Below are positions 9,500 through 21,059 of a stretch of 64,000 nt of DNA, piece by piece. Every line of letters starts with the position of its first letter. Position 1 is the stretch's first letter. This DNA is from Paramacrobiotus metropolitanus (lineage: Eukaryota > Tardigrada > Eutardigrada > Parachela > Macrobiotidae), in contig NW_026570392.1 in the NCBI RefSeq assembly GCF_019649055.1, positions 1 to 64,000 on the forward strand, read 5' to 3'. Below the pieces are notes generated by a model. That model was not told where the DNA came from. It searched no databases and worked only from the letters and a program-made list of their open reading frames with translations. Both the position numbers and the translations under genes were made by a program.

Positions 9500-12400
9500 G
9501 GAGTGTAATACCTGTTCGTAATTCAGATAACCTCTGTTTGGCTCGTGCGCTTGTGATAGCTAAGGCCCTCGCAGATGATAATATTCCGCTATACACACGC
9601 TTGTATCACACCAAAGGACTCTGTACGGCTTCCGACAGAACGCTGCAGACAAAAATGGCAAAGGAACTCATTGCTAACGCAGGACTGGATCTTCGACAAT
9701 ATACTTTGGAAGACGTTCAACAGTTTCAACTGGCCTTACCGGACTACCAAATCCTGATAACGAGTGTCGACCACCTCAATACGATCGTCTATGCCGGCGA
9801 ATATGCCGAAAAAAAGATTCGTTTGCTACATCATAGTAACCATTTTGATGTCTTGAAAAGCCTGCCGGCTTGGTTCAAAACATCGTACTGGTGCGACCGT
9901 TGCAATCGCGGATACGATCATAAAAATCGCCATCGATGCCAATACCGTTGCAAACAATGCCTGCGATTCAAATGTAATCCTGGAGAAGAAAAAATATACT
10001 GTTCGGACTGCTGCAGAACATTTTACAGTGAAGAGTGTTTCAATCATCATCGCGCTGCTGGCTCGGGAGAAAACGGGATCACGGTATGTCAAACGTTATT
10101 TGTCTGTCCTTCTTGCCAATCATTTGTCTCCAGAGCTTTTCGTACGACGGACCACGTGTGCGGTGAGATTTTTTGCACGGTGTGCAAAGAACACGTAACA
10201 AATGACCATGTTTGCTACATTGGGCCCGAAGTCCTGACGGACCAGGATCTCGAAAAGCATGAACAAGCCCAGTTTCTCTATTTCGATTTTGAGACTTACC
10301 CGTGTCCGGAAACGGGCAGTTTTATTCCGAACCTGGCCGTTATCCAAAACGACAACGGCCAGGAATGGATTTTTCCTGCCGACTCGTCCGATATTGGCCG
10401 AGATATAACAACAGAATTTTGCGAGTTTTTGTTTTCCGGATCATTTAAAAACTTCTACGTCTTGGCTCACAACCTTCGGGCGTTCGACGGTTTTTTTGTT
10501 CTAAAATGGTTACTAAAAAATGGGATAGTTCCAAAGCTCATAATGAACGGCTCGAAAATTATGCAACTGGATGTTCCTGAATTTGGCATAAAATTTCGTG
10601 ATACTTTGAATTACAATCCCCAATCGCTAGACGCTTGGGCTCAAGCGTTTGGAGCGACAGAGCAAAAGGGTAAATTCCCTCATCCCGTCAATCGCCCAGA
10701 AAATTTTGGCAGAATTATTCCCTATCCTAAAAGGGAGGATTTCAATTATAGCTTGATGAATAATAAAGAAAGAAAAGACTTTATCAAAGGCTTTTATCGA
10801 AAAGATCGGAGAAAAAAGAAAGGAAAGTACAATGTCAACGAGGAGCTTGTCAAATACTGCAAGCAGGATGTTAACACTTTACGCGTCTGCTCTCAAGAAT
10901 TCCGAAAGCTGTTCATGGGTATTTCGGGTGGGCTTTGCCCATTTTCTTCCGCGCTAACAATCGCGGGTATATGCCATTTTTTCTGGCGCGCACGGATATT
11001 GGAAAAAAACCTTATTGCTGTTGTAAAAAATCCTAGTCAGCGCATGCAATCAGTCAAATGTGGTAAATGGTTAAGGTATATTGAAATGACGGAAGGTAAA
11101 ACACTTGCAAGAGAACAGAAGATTGGAAAATTTTACGTGGACGGCTATGACGAAGAAGCGGAAACTATTTACGAATTCTATGGCGACTTCTGGCACGGCA
11201 ATCCCGCAACCACGAAACGCACATTTGTAAATCCTCATCTCAAGCAAACGATGGAGGATTTGCATGCGGCAACCGTCCAGCGGGAAATTGCCCTGGAGCA
11301 AATGGGATACTCTGTTACTAAAATTTGGGAAAGCGAGTACGATCAGAAATTGGTAGACGATGAGGATTTTCGTGAAACAATAAAAGACATTCATGTTCAC
11401 GCACCTCTTCAACCCCGCGATGCTCTATATGGAGGCCGGACTAACGGGACACGGTTGCATTATAAATGCGAGCCCGGCGAACAAATACGGTACAACTAGT
11501 TACGTAAAGATTATAATTTCAGTTTTAATGAGAGTTGTTATTTAGGTTTGCCGATGTCATTTCGGAATATCCCTTTGTGAATTCGCGGAAAAGATATCCA
11601 GTTGGCCCACACGTGCGAATTACTGCGGACTTTGATCCAAATTTGGAAAATTATTTCGGACTATTTTACCTGACCATTCTACCGCCCAAAAGTCTATGGT
11701 TACCTGTTCTACCCTATCGTACTGAAAAATTAACTTTTCCGCTATGCCGGCTATGTGCTGAGACGCAGCAAAATTCTACCTGTCAGCACACAGACGCCGA
11801 AAGATCACTTACGGGCGTCTGGTGCTCTGTGGAAATCATTAAGGCACTAGCCCTGGGATATACAGTGGTAAAAGTCTACGAAATTTGGCATTTTCCGAGC
11901 TCTTGCGAAGGTTTATTTAAAGAGTACATCCAGCATTTCTTGAAATTAAAAACGGAAGCAAGCGGCTGGCCCTCTAATGTTAAAACAGAAGAAGAGAAAA
12001 AGCAGTATATGGAAGAATTTTTACTTCGAGAAGGTGTATCTATTGACGCCGAGAAAGTGGAAAAAAACCTGGGGCTTCGCGCTCTTGCAAAGTTATTTTT
12101 AAACAAGTATGTCTTCTGTTTCATTAGGAATACATTAGTTGAAAGTGCTTAATGTTTCTTTTCTCTTTGTAGTTTTTGGGGCCGACTCGGGATGCGCGAG
12201 GACAGATTGTCTACACAGTTCATTTCCGAGCCCAAAGATTTTTACGAACTTTTATTAAATGATGCGTTGGAAATTCATAACATCGAATTCTTCAGTGACA
12301 CCGTAATTCAAGTTGCGTACAAGTCCAAGGAAGACTTCATTCCAGTTAATCCAAAGACTAATGTAATCCTTGCGGCGTAAGTTCAAATTAAATATAATAA

Positions 12401-12946
12401 ATACGTTTTTCTCAAAAATATTTATTGGTTGGATGATTTAGGTTCACGACTGCCCATGCCCGCCTTCACTTATACAATTATATGGCTCAAGTTGGACGTA
12501 ACCTGATATATTTTGATACTGATTCATTAATGTGGATTCATCGGCAAGGAGATCCTGAAGTTCCGTTGGGAAACTACATGGGGGACTTGACAAACGAATT
12601 AAATGATGGTGAATTCATCACAGAGGTCACCATCTGTGCTCCCAAATCTTATGCTTATGTCACAAACAAAGGAAAGCATGTCTGCAAAGTTAAAGGTTTT
12701 ACACTCAATCGAACTATCAAGAAAACACTTAATTTAAATACTTTCACTTCACTCTGGACAACACCTGGACCTCAAGTTTATCCCTTACGGTATTCTTCCG
12801 TGATACGACGTAATAAACGGACCCTTGAAATTGATGCTGTGGACCAGGTAAAGCGCTTTAAGCTTACCTATGATAAACGTAGGATACTCCCGGACTTGAC
12901 GACGCTCCCGTTTGGGTACGTCGACGAAAATAACGTTCCTGTTTGA
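9496..12946 (+). CDS. Protein-primed type DNA polymerase B (Polinton POLB)
   Basis: Four exons: 9496-11489, 11546-12106, 12173-12376 and 12442-12946; all introns phase 2; 1087 residues, the usual size for this family. In order: an N-terminal region with SDNLCLARALVIAK; a Cys-rich block (about 130-250) with CDRC, CKQC, CSDC and CPSC pairs; the 3'-5' exonuclease with FDFETY (Exo I, about 263), HNLRAFDGFF (Exo II, about 324) and YCKQDVN (Exo III, about 453); then palm motifs DVISEYPFVN (motif A, about 669), a Lys-Asn-Phe-Trp-Gly motif B spanning intron 2 (about 852) and YFDTDSLMW (motif C, about 945). All key residues are present. It would copy the element from a protein primer. AATAAA at 13239 is a possible poly(A) signal. 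The clean frame contrasts with the ruined capsid genes. Confidence 0.9.
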
Positions 12947-13110
12947 TTTTTATTAAGCTCTTGCTGCTGTTCTTGTTGTTGTTGCTGTATCGTCGCTATT
13001 ACGATGGGCAGAATAATATCGCCTACTAAAATTATTATCACCAGGATAATTAAACAAGCCGCAGCAAGCGCTGTGAGAGCTGGCTTGTGTTTTCTCTGCT
13101 GCTGCTCCAT
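12868..13110 (-). CDS. Possible small single-pass membrane protein antisense to the POLB 3' end
   Basis: 80 residues from ATG 13110. The N-terminus is basic and Gln-rich, followed by a strong hydrophobic helix (LAAACLIILVIIILVGDIILPIVIA), then a second Gln-rich run and a short polar tail. The last 79 bases overlap the POLB coding end in antisense, so the tail may not be selected as protein. There is no homology I recognise. It could be a Polinton accessory membrane protein or a chance frame. Confidence 0.35.
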   Translation of the reverse strand: MEQQQRKHKPALTALAAACLIILVIIILVGDIILPIVIATIQQQQQEQQQELNKNQTGTLFSSTYPNGSVVKSGSILRLS

Positions 13111-13260
13111 TTTTGCAATTAACTCTGGCACTGCATCACTGGCGACTCGGCTAATTGATGACTTAAATAGTATCGATGCCTTTGAACTATTGAACAATTT
13201 TGATTTTACTGTATTTCTATTTTGCTTACGTTCAAAATAAAATAAAGGAAAAAAGTACAA

Positions 13261-14635
13261 GACTTGGTTGATTTGGTTGCACAGCAGATAAAATATTATT
13301 CAGTAGCAGCATTATACTTGATTAATTTTGAAAACCGGGATCGATTATCGAGAAAAGTATAAATTATGCTTTAAAAAAACCTTTTTGCTTCACTGAATAT
13401 TTTACGAAATCTGCTTACTCTGTTGGTTCCATTTTCCGCTTTGACCTTTGCACCTGCTCAGCCATATGGACTTGCGTTGTGATGATGCTAGCACAGTCGT
13501 GATGTCAGCCTGCAAATGGTTACACTTATAATTGCAGCAGATATAACCGATCAATTGCTATAATACATTAAAATTAAAATAAAGTATTCAGATATTTTAC
13601 AGACGATTATTTAAGGGTGAAATTTACTTTGGCGCTTGATATAGCCGCAGTCTGTTGTAATTGTGGTAAATTATCTGCAATTAAGACAGTTTAATGATAC
13701 TAAAAATAAAATGCGGTAAACTAAAGGTATAGCATTAATTCGGATGTAACAATATTAATATTATGCTAGGAACACAGAATAATTTGGTTCCGAATATTAA
13801 ATTGTACCGTCGTAGACGTTCACGCAATGCTGTGTGTGTGGTCAGATGGTGTTCCTAATAGTATCGCTATCCCGCATGTAATAACCTGTAAATAATTAAT
13901 TTCAGTCATTAATTGCATTCGGACTCATAAAGTACCTATAATATAATGTTCAATAATAATTAACAAGTCTTATAGTATGAAACAGAGAGCAAAAAGATTA
14001 AAAAGTTGATTTTTAGGCAGAAAGAAAAATTTCGTCTAGATCAGTGTTGAAAATTTTCCGATAGAGCCAGGGCAAACTGTACAAGTCCCGAAACTGTTTA
14101 CTGGATTACAAAATCCTAATTCTGCACAAGTACAACAAAATAGAAAGTATTTAGTGTAAGCCTTCGGAGTATTAGGTAAAAAAAGTTAATTAGTACATAG
14201 TAATTAGACAAGGAACTTACGGTGGAGTTCGTGCGGAAAAAATGTGCGTAGTGCCACCAGGATTTTTTTCTGGCCACAGACGTACACGCACACACGCTAA
14301 ACAGACGCTTCAAAGGAAGAAACGATATCACAATGGAACGGCCAGCTAGATCACAAACATCACCATTATACTTCATTCACAAGCATATACAACTCATATT
14401 TGTACGTACCTGTTAAATTTTCTAACGTTTAAGCGTAAAATTAGAGATATTGTATTTTAGGGAGAATCGCAATCGAAAACGTATGCATTCCAATGCGATT
14501 GTTCAACAGAAAGTGATGGAACATCACGTTCCATCGTGTTGACAGTTAAAGATTTTTCTAACCTCATAAGTCTGTGCTAGTGAGAATGAATTCAGTCAGT
14601 CATCTCCAGTCTGCAACTTCAAGATTTCCAACAAC
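13261..14635. other. AT-rich stretch without a firm gene
   Basis: No convincing gene. One short open plus-strand stretch (about 14039-14158, behind a possible TAG acceptor and ending in TAA) has a natural-looking composition (VPKLFTGLQNPNSAQVQQ) and could be a last exon, but no partner exon was found. The region should contain the right border of the Polinton. Confidence 0.4.
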
Positions 14636-14938
14636 ATGGCCAGCCAGCAAAGCAACGAGATTTCATCCACCATTCCGGAGGACAGCGATCTTCCAGAAGA
14701 AATCCGCAGATTGAATCTGGATGCGGACACCATCGCGTTTTTGCGTCGTAGCGCTCAGCAGGCAAATTGTAAGTCGTGTTTATAAATTTTCTTAGCTTTT
14801 AGGTAATTTAATTATTTTTTAGTGCCTTTGGCATTTTTTGCCTCTAAAATTACGCCCCAGATGCATGAAGAAATGAAACAGGCGGCCAAATGGAAGGCCG
14901 ACTTGGACGACGATCTTTACCATAAAAAGCAGTTTTGA
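14636..14938 (+). CDS. Small two-exon host gene, 82 residues, unknown
   Basis: Exon 1 is 14636-14768, intron GTAAGT...TTTTAG, exon 2 14823-14938. The ATG follows CAAC. The product is acidic at the start (SSTIPEDSDLPEEIRRL), then has an amphipathic segment with DADTIAFLRRSAQQAN, LPLAFFASKITPQMHEEM and a Trp/Lys-rich end (AAKWKADLDDDLY). It is likely a helical, soluble protein; no signal peptide or known motif is visible. Splicing is phase 1 and the frame is clean. AATAAA at 15089 fits as its polyadenylation signal. I do not recognise the family. Confidence 0.62.
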
Positions 14939-15088
14939 CAATATCCAGTGTTTTTGCCTTAGCCAAATTGCCATCCTATTTCATATATCTAGTTTAATTT
15001 GGCTAAGTAATTTTTAGTAATTTGTTACTTGAAAACTGTATACTTGGTGATTCTGTGGCAATTCTTTTAATACGAAGGTAATTAACTA

Positions 15089-15094
15089 AATAAA
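15089..15094 (+). terminator. Polyadenylation signal AATAAA
   Basis: AATAAA 150 bases after the stop of the 82-residue gene, in AT-rich 3' UTR-like sequence and directly before the GC-rich minisatellite. Confidence 0.45.
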
Positions 15095-15168
15095 ATTCTC
15101 AGACGATAATCGTCCGCAGTGTGGCTTTGTAACGCATATAGATAGCGGTACAAACAAGGGCGTTATAG

Positions 15169-15457
15169 GTAACAGTACAACCAGGGGCTGCGCAGCGAGG
15201 GGGCGGGGGTGAGGGGGGGGGCGGTTGGGTACCAAGAGAATGGCAGAAAGGTGAGCTGCGGAGGACGCGGAAATAGGTAACGGTACGAGCAGGGGCAGCG
15301 CAGCGCGGGGGCGGGGGTGGGGGGACCGAGAGAATGGCAGGAAGCTGGGCTGCGGAGGGCGCGGGGTTGTGGCGGACGCAGAGCTGTAGCGGCGCGGGGC
15401 TGTGACTTACGCGGGGCTGTAATAGACGCGGGGCTGCAATAGATGCGGGGTTGTGGA
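15169..15457. repeat. GC-rich minisatellite with two repeat sizes
   Basis: Two tandem copies of about 90-108 bases (15169-15276 and 15277-15367), each starting GGTAAC(A/G)GTAC and holding GCGCAGCG, a run of G and GAGAATGGCAG, are followed by four shorter units of about 16-20 bases built on ACGCGGGGCTG (15370-15457). It is G-rich on the plus strand and very unlike its AT-rich flanks. A long minus-strand open frame here is Pro/Ala-rich and is explained by the repeat. Confidence 0.8.
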
Positions 15458-15479
15458 ATTTATGGGCCACAACAGCGGA

Positions 15480-17017
15480 CGATGGCTAATTACGACAGAA
15501 GCAGAGACGACGTGGTACCCTAGGAGGATTTTGGGATACGCCACGCTGAAAGCGACGGTAGACGGGGAGAAAACGGGAGACGTTGGACTGGCGGACTCAC
15601 AGATAAGCCTTGCAGACTAATAAATGATTTTGCTTAAGTCAGGTTTTTTCTCGTATTTTTCTCCGTATTTTTCTTTAATTTTTTATTCTGACGGTAGTCT
15701 GGATGGCACTGAGAATTTCACAGAATTCTGCTGAATTTTCTTAATTTAATTTATAATTTATTTATATTAACGATTTTACTGTTGCCATATTCTTTTATAC
15801 ATTGACGGTATCGATAAACAACAAAATTATAAGAGAATCTTTTCATCGAATGCTGAATCGGATTATCGGTGCAACTGCAGATTTCATTCTTTTATTTTAG
15901 TTAATAGCACCTTTATCAGTGACGGATCCCTCATGTTATCAGGAATCTCGTCCTCGTCAAGGATTCCTCGCAGGTAAGAGTTGCAGAAGAAATGCCAGAC
16001 AATTCTAGATTGTTGCTCAATTTTCTGTGTATTTTTTGTGGTAATTTTCATATTTTTTAAAAATTCTTTGGGGCTACAGTGTGAAATTATATTTAGCGTT
16101 GTTATGTTTGCAAAACGTTATTGAATTTTTCTTATGGTTATTCAATTGATTTCATTTAAAATAAAAATCACGTGCATTTACTAAGTTTTTCTGCTGACAA
16201 AGTTCGAATAAGTGAATTATTATTCGGTATATTGCTGTCAAATAGTTAACTCTTTCATATCCGATTATTCAGTTTACAGATCAAGAAATATCATGTGTTC
16301 GAACCGTTTTAGCATTTCTTTGATTTTCCGCTGGAGCAGATGGTAAACATGGATAAACTGCGTCGTTACTTGAGTGGAGATGTGGATATATAGTGTGGTA
16401 ATACGAATGAGCCGAATTCTGTGCGTTTCCCACGGATAATTTGTGGTTGTTTACATTTTTGCTCTCCTTTGCAGAGGATAAAGCATTCTCTTACTGGGTA
16501 GTGTGTGCTTTCACTTTGATCGCTAAAGAAACGTGGATTTCCACGCTGGTAATATTTGTTTATGTTTCCTGTGCGTTGATCGAAAAACTCCACAGTGCAT
16601 TTCATCGATTTGCATATAATCAGAAATAATGTGTGACTACGATGTTTGACAGTTTCCTAGAGTTGCCACTGCATCAGGAAGAACGCAAAAACATTCCGAT
16701 ATCAGTAATCCGGTGCGTGCCATTTTGTTAGTATTTAATGACCACAAAATTTTATCTTCTTATCGTGTGAAGACGATATGGCAAATATCCAATGCACGCT
16801 AATATAATTTTATTGTGAATTATGTGTCTCAGTTAAGAACGCTGAACAATTATATGCAGATCAATAATTATTAGCTTAATTACGAAATTATTTCATTTAC
16901 TTATAATTATATAGTTTATATTATGTCGTAGGTGTGTCCACCCCGGAAGTCCAGACCGGACATGACAAAACGCAGAGCGCGCTCCGCCAGTAGAGTCCAA
17001 AATCCCTCAAAATCCCT
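15480..17017. other. Intergenic sequence, no supported gene
   Basis: AT-rich sequence. Short open frames (for example 16441-16629) have a hydrophobic composition but do not align with the chemoreceptor exons next door and have no partner exon. Nothing else seen. Confidence 0.4.
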
Positions 17018-17914
17018 TTGCGGGACGCCTTTTACTACTTCCGTATCATTCGGGATTTAGATAACTGCTTGTCAATTATTGCTGCTGATCGCGTCTATTC
17101 TTCCTTCTCCACTCTCATTTATTACGCGTTTGAGCTGGGCAGATACCCATCGGATGGTCAATGGCCACCGATAGATTCCGTGGCCGCTTTAGCCATGTTT
17201 TGTCTGCACATGTGTATCTTCTCTACTGTCTATATGTATTCATCAAAGCAGGTACTGTTTTTTTACATACTTATGTAATTGCTTTTCCTATATAATGTTC
17301 TCTCCAATATTATATCCGCTACAGAAAACAGAAACCAGATACAGAAACCTGTACTTTTCTATGCGATTTCGTCCAGGGTGTAGAAATGGCGGAAGTGGCT
17401 GATATTTGCTTTAGTATGGGCAAATTTAAATGGAAAAAAGAGGAGTGGATTGCACTGTACGCCTCAGCTAAGCAACGGGAGCCGGCATGTTTTACTGTGG
17501 CAGGTGTCATCATCACCCGGGAGAACGCTTTCCAGGTCAAAGCAATTACTTTTATGCAAATAAGCAAACCTCGACGTCAATGCAAATCTAAATGTTGTCA
17601 ATATTGCAATAATTATTGTAATACTTCTATGCATTAGACGGTGTACTATACTACATGATTTTGTATACCCTTAGTACAAGCACAGAGTACTGTAATTCAG
17701 CCGTTCGACCGCATTTGCTTACAATTAGGTGGGTGCCGCATTGATCAGCACATTACTGGTTTTCGCTGAACTTGCCAATGGGAACAAATTTCAGGATTGC
17801 CAAGCAAAAGCTACTGATATCTGCGGCAACCAGGTTAGCGGACTTTTATTAAAATTCTATGGCCGTGCATATTTTAGGTTTAAAACGGAAACGGATGCGC
17901 CAATAGCGACTTAG
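17018..17914 (+). pseudogene. Chemoreceptor (gustatory-type) 3' fragment, copy 1
   Basis: Only the C-terminal third of the receptor at 21060-22668 is present. Segment 17018-17251 holds RDLDNCLSIIAADRVYSSF and two membrane helices, ending at CAG followed by GT. Segment 17377-17535 (159 bases, exactly the length of the matching exon in the complete gene) reads MAEVADICFSMGKFKWKKEE and CFTVAGVIITRENAFQ. Segment 17729-17914 begins VGAALISTLLVFAELANGN, the last helix. The splice sites GT/AG are kept. No upstream exon with the first five helices is found in 15.5-17.0 kb, so I call it a truncated duplicate. If a distant 5' exon exists, it could still be a gene. Confidence 0.7.
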
Positions 17915-18245
17915 CATTTTACTTTTTACTTTATTTTGTGTATCGGTGAAGCATGACGATCACGGGAAAAAATACTTTAGAATAGAAAAGTGCATAAACT
18001 GCAACCAATGTGCGTGTGTCGTTACAGACCGTTTGACAGATGCAAGCCCATCCACAATGAACAGTGAAAGAGTTCCCACTGGCCGCGAAAAAAAATGCTG
18101 ACAATAAATTTTAGCATTTACAACGCATCCTTAATTTGTAGTAAGGTAATAATATAATCCTGTTATCGTTGCATTCCGTCATCAGTCCCATGGTTGTGAG
18201 CGGCGAAAAGGAACTTTCGAAAAAGAAACAGCTCTGATTCACTCA

Positions 18246-18360
18246 GAACTCTCAACTCAGAGAAAGAACTCTTTGTATCTTGGGAACGCAAGGAATGTTT
18301 CTGCTCGCTTTTGATTTCTGACTTTGAGAATCTATATTGCAGGCGTAGTAGATAATCACA
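18246..18360 (+). repeat. Direct repeat downstream of chemoreceptor copy 1
   Basis: About 115 bases beginning GAACTCTCAACTCAGAG and containing GAACGCAAGGAAT, TCTGCTCGCTTTT and GACTTTGAGAAT. It matches 22991-23100 in the same orientation. Both copies lie 3' of a chemoreceptor, so they mark the duplicated receptor unit. Confidence 0.75.
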
Positions 18361-18362
18361 TA

Positions 18363-19400
18363 TCTTGAACAGATAAAGTAAAAGATTTTGAAAGCAAGGG
18401 GGTTATAACAATAAATCCGGTAAACAACATCAAAAATTCCGAGGGAGTTTGACCAGTTTGTTTGCAGTTTGACCTGAGCTCAGCTCCAAGAAATAAAACC
18501 AAATAACGAAAACAAGCAATTTATGTACTAAAAAAAGGTATTATAAAACAAGCATTTATAGAAGGTATTGCGTTAGACAGTCTTGAGGCACGAAGTAACA
18601 CGGTGGATTCGGTTTGCGGCAGCAGTAATTGTGACCGGCAAAAATGAGTCTAGCCGAACCAGTCCCTTGTACTTCTGATGCAAGCCAGCTGGTGGTTTAC
18701 GTTGTGCCTAGACAGTGTTTTATATCAAGCGCTGCTATTAAGATTGCAGGTACTGATAACAGGTACACAGCACTCGTACAACTGCAACTGCGCTTTCGGA
18801 CCTGAAACCACCGGGCTGCTTAACGTGCTAGGAAAGATGATCCAGCAGCAGTCAGGCGAACCGCGAGCACTTGAGTTTTTGCGTCAACGGATCAGCATCG
18901 AAATTCAGCGAGGAAACGCAGCATCTATCATGGGACAGCACCACCGACGGCGAATTTAGACGAAATCTTTTCTGTTATTCGCCCGCCTGTGTTTATAGAT
19001 GTTGCTGTGTAACTCGCTTGTGTTTTCAGCTTCTCATGAACTTACTTGAATTTGTGAAAAAATTTTGTTACTCTTAGCGCGGAGTAAAAATATAAATACT
19101 GCAGGTAAACAGGCTAAAACTGTATTTAATATAGCCCGGACCTGCCCGGTGCAGTTAATACCACCTGTACATCAGAAATTGCCATAGCAAACCTCATAAG
19201 TGATTTGTTGGAATGCTTGCCAAAATATTATTTATGCGTATGCAGACATGCACTGTTCACACACGCAGATACCAATACTGCTTTTTAAGTGCTTAATTTT
19301 CTCATAAGTAAACAAACTCCAAACCGCTGTAAGTCTTCAGTATTCTATATGTACGCACTTGTACTGATACTCCGACCAAAATTAGCAGCATGTCTTATAC
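18363..19400 (+). repeat. Interspersed repeat family R, copy A
   Basis: The left part (18363-18640) matches the reverse complement of 24470-24716, with shared landmarks AAATCCGGTAAACAA, GACCTGAGCTCAG, AACACGGTGGATTC and GGCAGCAGTAATTGTG. The right part (about 19210-19400) matches the reverse complement of about 23580-23725, with ATGCACTGTT and GCAGATACC. Because both ends recur together, with similar spacing, here, at 23.44-24.72 kb (minus) and at 57.83-58.93 kb (plus), this is one repeated unit of about 1.0-1.3 kb. No terminal inverted repeats or target duplications were recognised; it could be a duplicated gene or a transposon. Confidence 0.6.
18645..18959 (+). pseudogene. Possible small gene inside repeat copy A, frameshifted
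   Basis: ATG 18645 opens a frame (MSLAEPVPCTSDASQLVVYV, then IKIAGTDNRYTALVQLQLRF) that stops near 18806. A different frame from about 18800 to 18959 looks equally protein-like (ETTGLLNVLGKMIQQQ, ALEFLRQRISIEIQRGNAAS). A one-base shift near 18805 would join them. The ATG lies exactly where the repeat family diverges, so the repeat may supply the 5' end. Family unknown. Confidence 0.35.
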
Positions 19401-19509
19401 GTAGGCTAATAAGAGTACTTATGCACTTTCGGAACTAGTACGAAAATAAAACGAAATACGAATATCAGTGCCAGCGTGTTGTTAGTCCTACTGTTAAAAG
19501 CGTATTATT

Positions 19510-19862
19510 TAATAAAGTCTCACTTTGAGAATGACGTAAAACGTAGATAAATAATAATTTACAAGTATTATACCTATAAAATAACTGCTATGCAAGTATT
19601 ATACCTATAGACAGTTTTACCTATACAATAATTAATAGAGTAATATTTAAAATTTGAATCTGCAGTAAATTTACAAACGATATGTGCACAGATAGAATAT
19701 AATAACAAAACGTTTATTATTCGTTATATTCCGCTCATCTACGATCACGATTATTACAAAAAGATTGGCTTTTTCTTCGACACGTTGTTGGTTACACTGC
19801 ACAGTGTTAATTCGTAAGATTTCATCTTTCAAATTTAGTTGTGAATCTGAACGGCGGCACAA
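19510..19862 (+). repeat. Duplicated block, copy 1 (partner 24758-25085)
   Basis: About 350 bases sharing CACTTTGA(G/A)AAT, ATACCTATA(C/G)A, ATCACGATTATTACAAAAA, TTGGCTTTTT, AAGATTTCAT and AATCTGAACG with 24758-25085 in the same orientation. Neither copy has a convincing gene. Confidence 0.7.
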
Positions 19863-20024
19863 ATTACGGTAAGTGCATGGAAAGATTTTCGGGGAACTTT
19901 TTTGACTTATATACACACTACACAATATCCTCTATGTATGTACTATACTATACTTTTTTTAGTCATTGCAGTAAGAAGTCTCTCATCAGCTTTATAAGCG
20001 AGCATGTTATTACACGGGCAAGAA

Positions 20025-20485
20025 CTGTCGCAGATTGCCGAGATTTGTTAGTCTCCTGGAAAACAGAAGCGCGAAAGCGACGAATGGGATGCCGATCATG
20101 CCGTACAGTGTGGATTAGCGTAGTAGGCTGGCTGGTTGTTTCAAGCGTTGTACAGAGTAGGTTGGTTTTTTCACTTAAACCGGTGTAATCAACAGCCGAT
20201 AAGGCGCCATGCGGGTGCGTGGTGCGCTCCCTTGCAGATATTTCTCAGTTGGACAGAAACCGTCATTCTCAAGAATATGTCACAAATTTCCCAAGTTGCA
20301 AAGAATCTGTACTTTAAATATCGCTCTGATAATAGGAAAATTCCCTTGTATCACCTATTGGTTTGCAGTTTCTCAAGGAGTGTGCCACTTTGCTGAGCGC
20401 TCTGTTGGTCGTTGCGGAATCGCCACGTGCAGATGCTATGGTAGAAGCGAACAACGGCACAAACAGCGGCACCCAGATTTGTGCT
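20025..20485 (+). pseudogene. Chemoreceptor 3' fragment, copy 2, degenerate
   Basis: At about 20028-20110 a broken segment reads QELSQIAEIC followed by a stop and SDEWDADHA, the counterpart of the middle 3' exon of the intact receptor. At about 20378-20481, behind a CAAG-type acceptor, ECATLLSALLVVAESPRADA matches the last-helix exon. The rest of the receptor is absent. In-frame stops mark it as a pseudogene. Confidence 0.6.
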
Positions 20486-21059
20486 GAAGCTTAGTGGTAA
20501 GGGTAGAAAGTAATGGATGGAGGCGCTACATGCCACGCAGTTATTCGCTCGGTTGCGAGTTTTGCAAATGAAGTGCGCCAACGGTTCCACTAAAATACCG
20601 TTCCCCCGTTTTGACTATGCCGCTGATTCGCTGACCCTGTGCATCTATCTGTAAAAGGCCTTGTGTACGACCCAAATATTTTTTACAGTAACTGAACGAT
20701 CAACGCAGAAATTAATAAATAACTAAAGAAATGTACACAGGATCAAAGGAAAAACCAGTGCTGTTTTTTCTGTTCATTATGGCTGGTAGCGGCTACAATA
20801 TATGATCTCACGTCTTAACAGCAACATATAGCACCAGAATAACGCCTGTATAAACGGAGTGCAACCATAGCGGTCTAATCAAACGTAAGGCCTTGACTTG
20901 TTGAAATTGACGCTTGATTACGGAGGTTTCACAGCAGCTGGCACTGAATAAATAATCCGCAAAAAAAGTTCTCCATATGCACAAGGCTGCAGTTCAGTCT
21001 ACCCTCATAGTCAATGCGTTCTCAGATACACTCAATATTAAACGCTCCAGCGGTCCCGA

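Larger units (their letters stand above)
1..13260 (+). mobile_element. Polinton/Maverick (adintovirus-like) element, left end outside window
   Basis: The order integrase, minor capsid, small basic protein, major capsid, adenain-type protease, then IAP, two unknown genes and protein-primed type DNA polymerase B is the gene set of Polintons, large self-synthesising DNA transposons or integrated viruses of animals. The left genes carry stops and frameshifts; the right genes (5937-12946) read through cleanly once introns are removed. No FtsK/HerA-type packaging ATPase P-loop was found. The left terminal repeat lies outside the window and I could not identify a right terminal inverted repeat, so the right border (about 13.26 kb) is a guess based on the last ORF. 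High confidence in class, low in borders. Confidence 0.9.

Noticed and set aside
1-13260. Frameshifts in the left Polinton half as assembly errors
   Set aside because: Not excluded, but the right half and host genes in the same assembly are free of such breaks, and in-frame stops accompany the shifts, so true decay is more likely.
15099-15470. 123-codon minus-strand frame rich in Pro and Ala
   Set aside because: It lies wholly in the G-rich minisatellite; the reading frame follows from repeat composition, and there is no motif or splice context.
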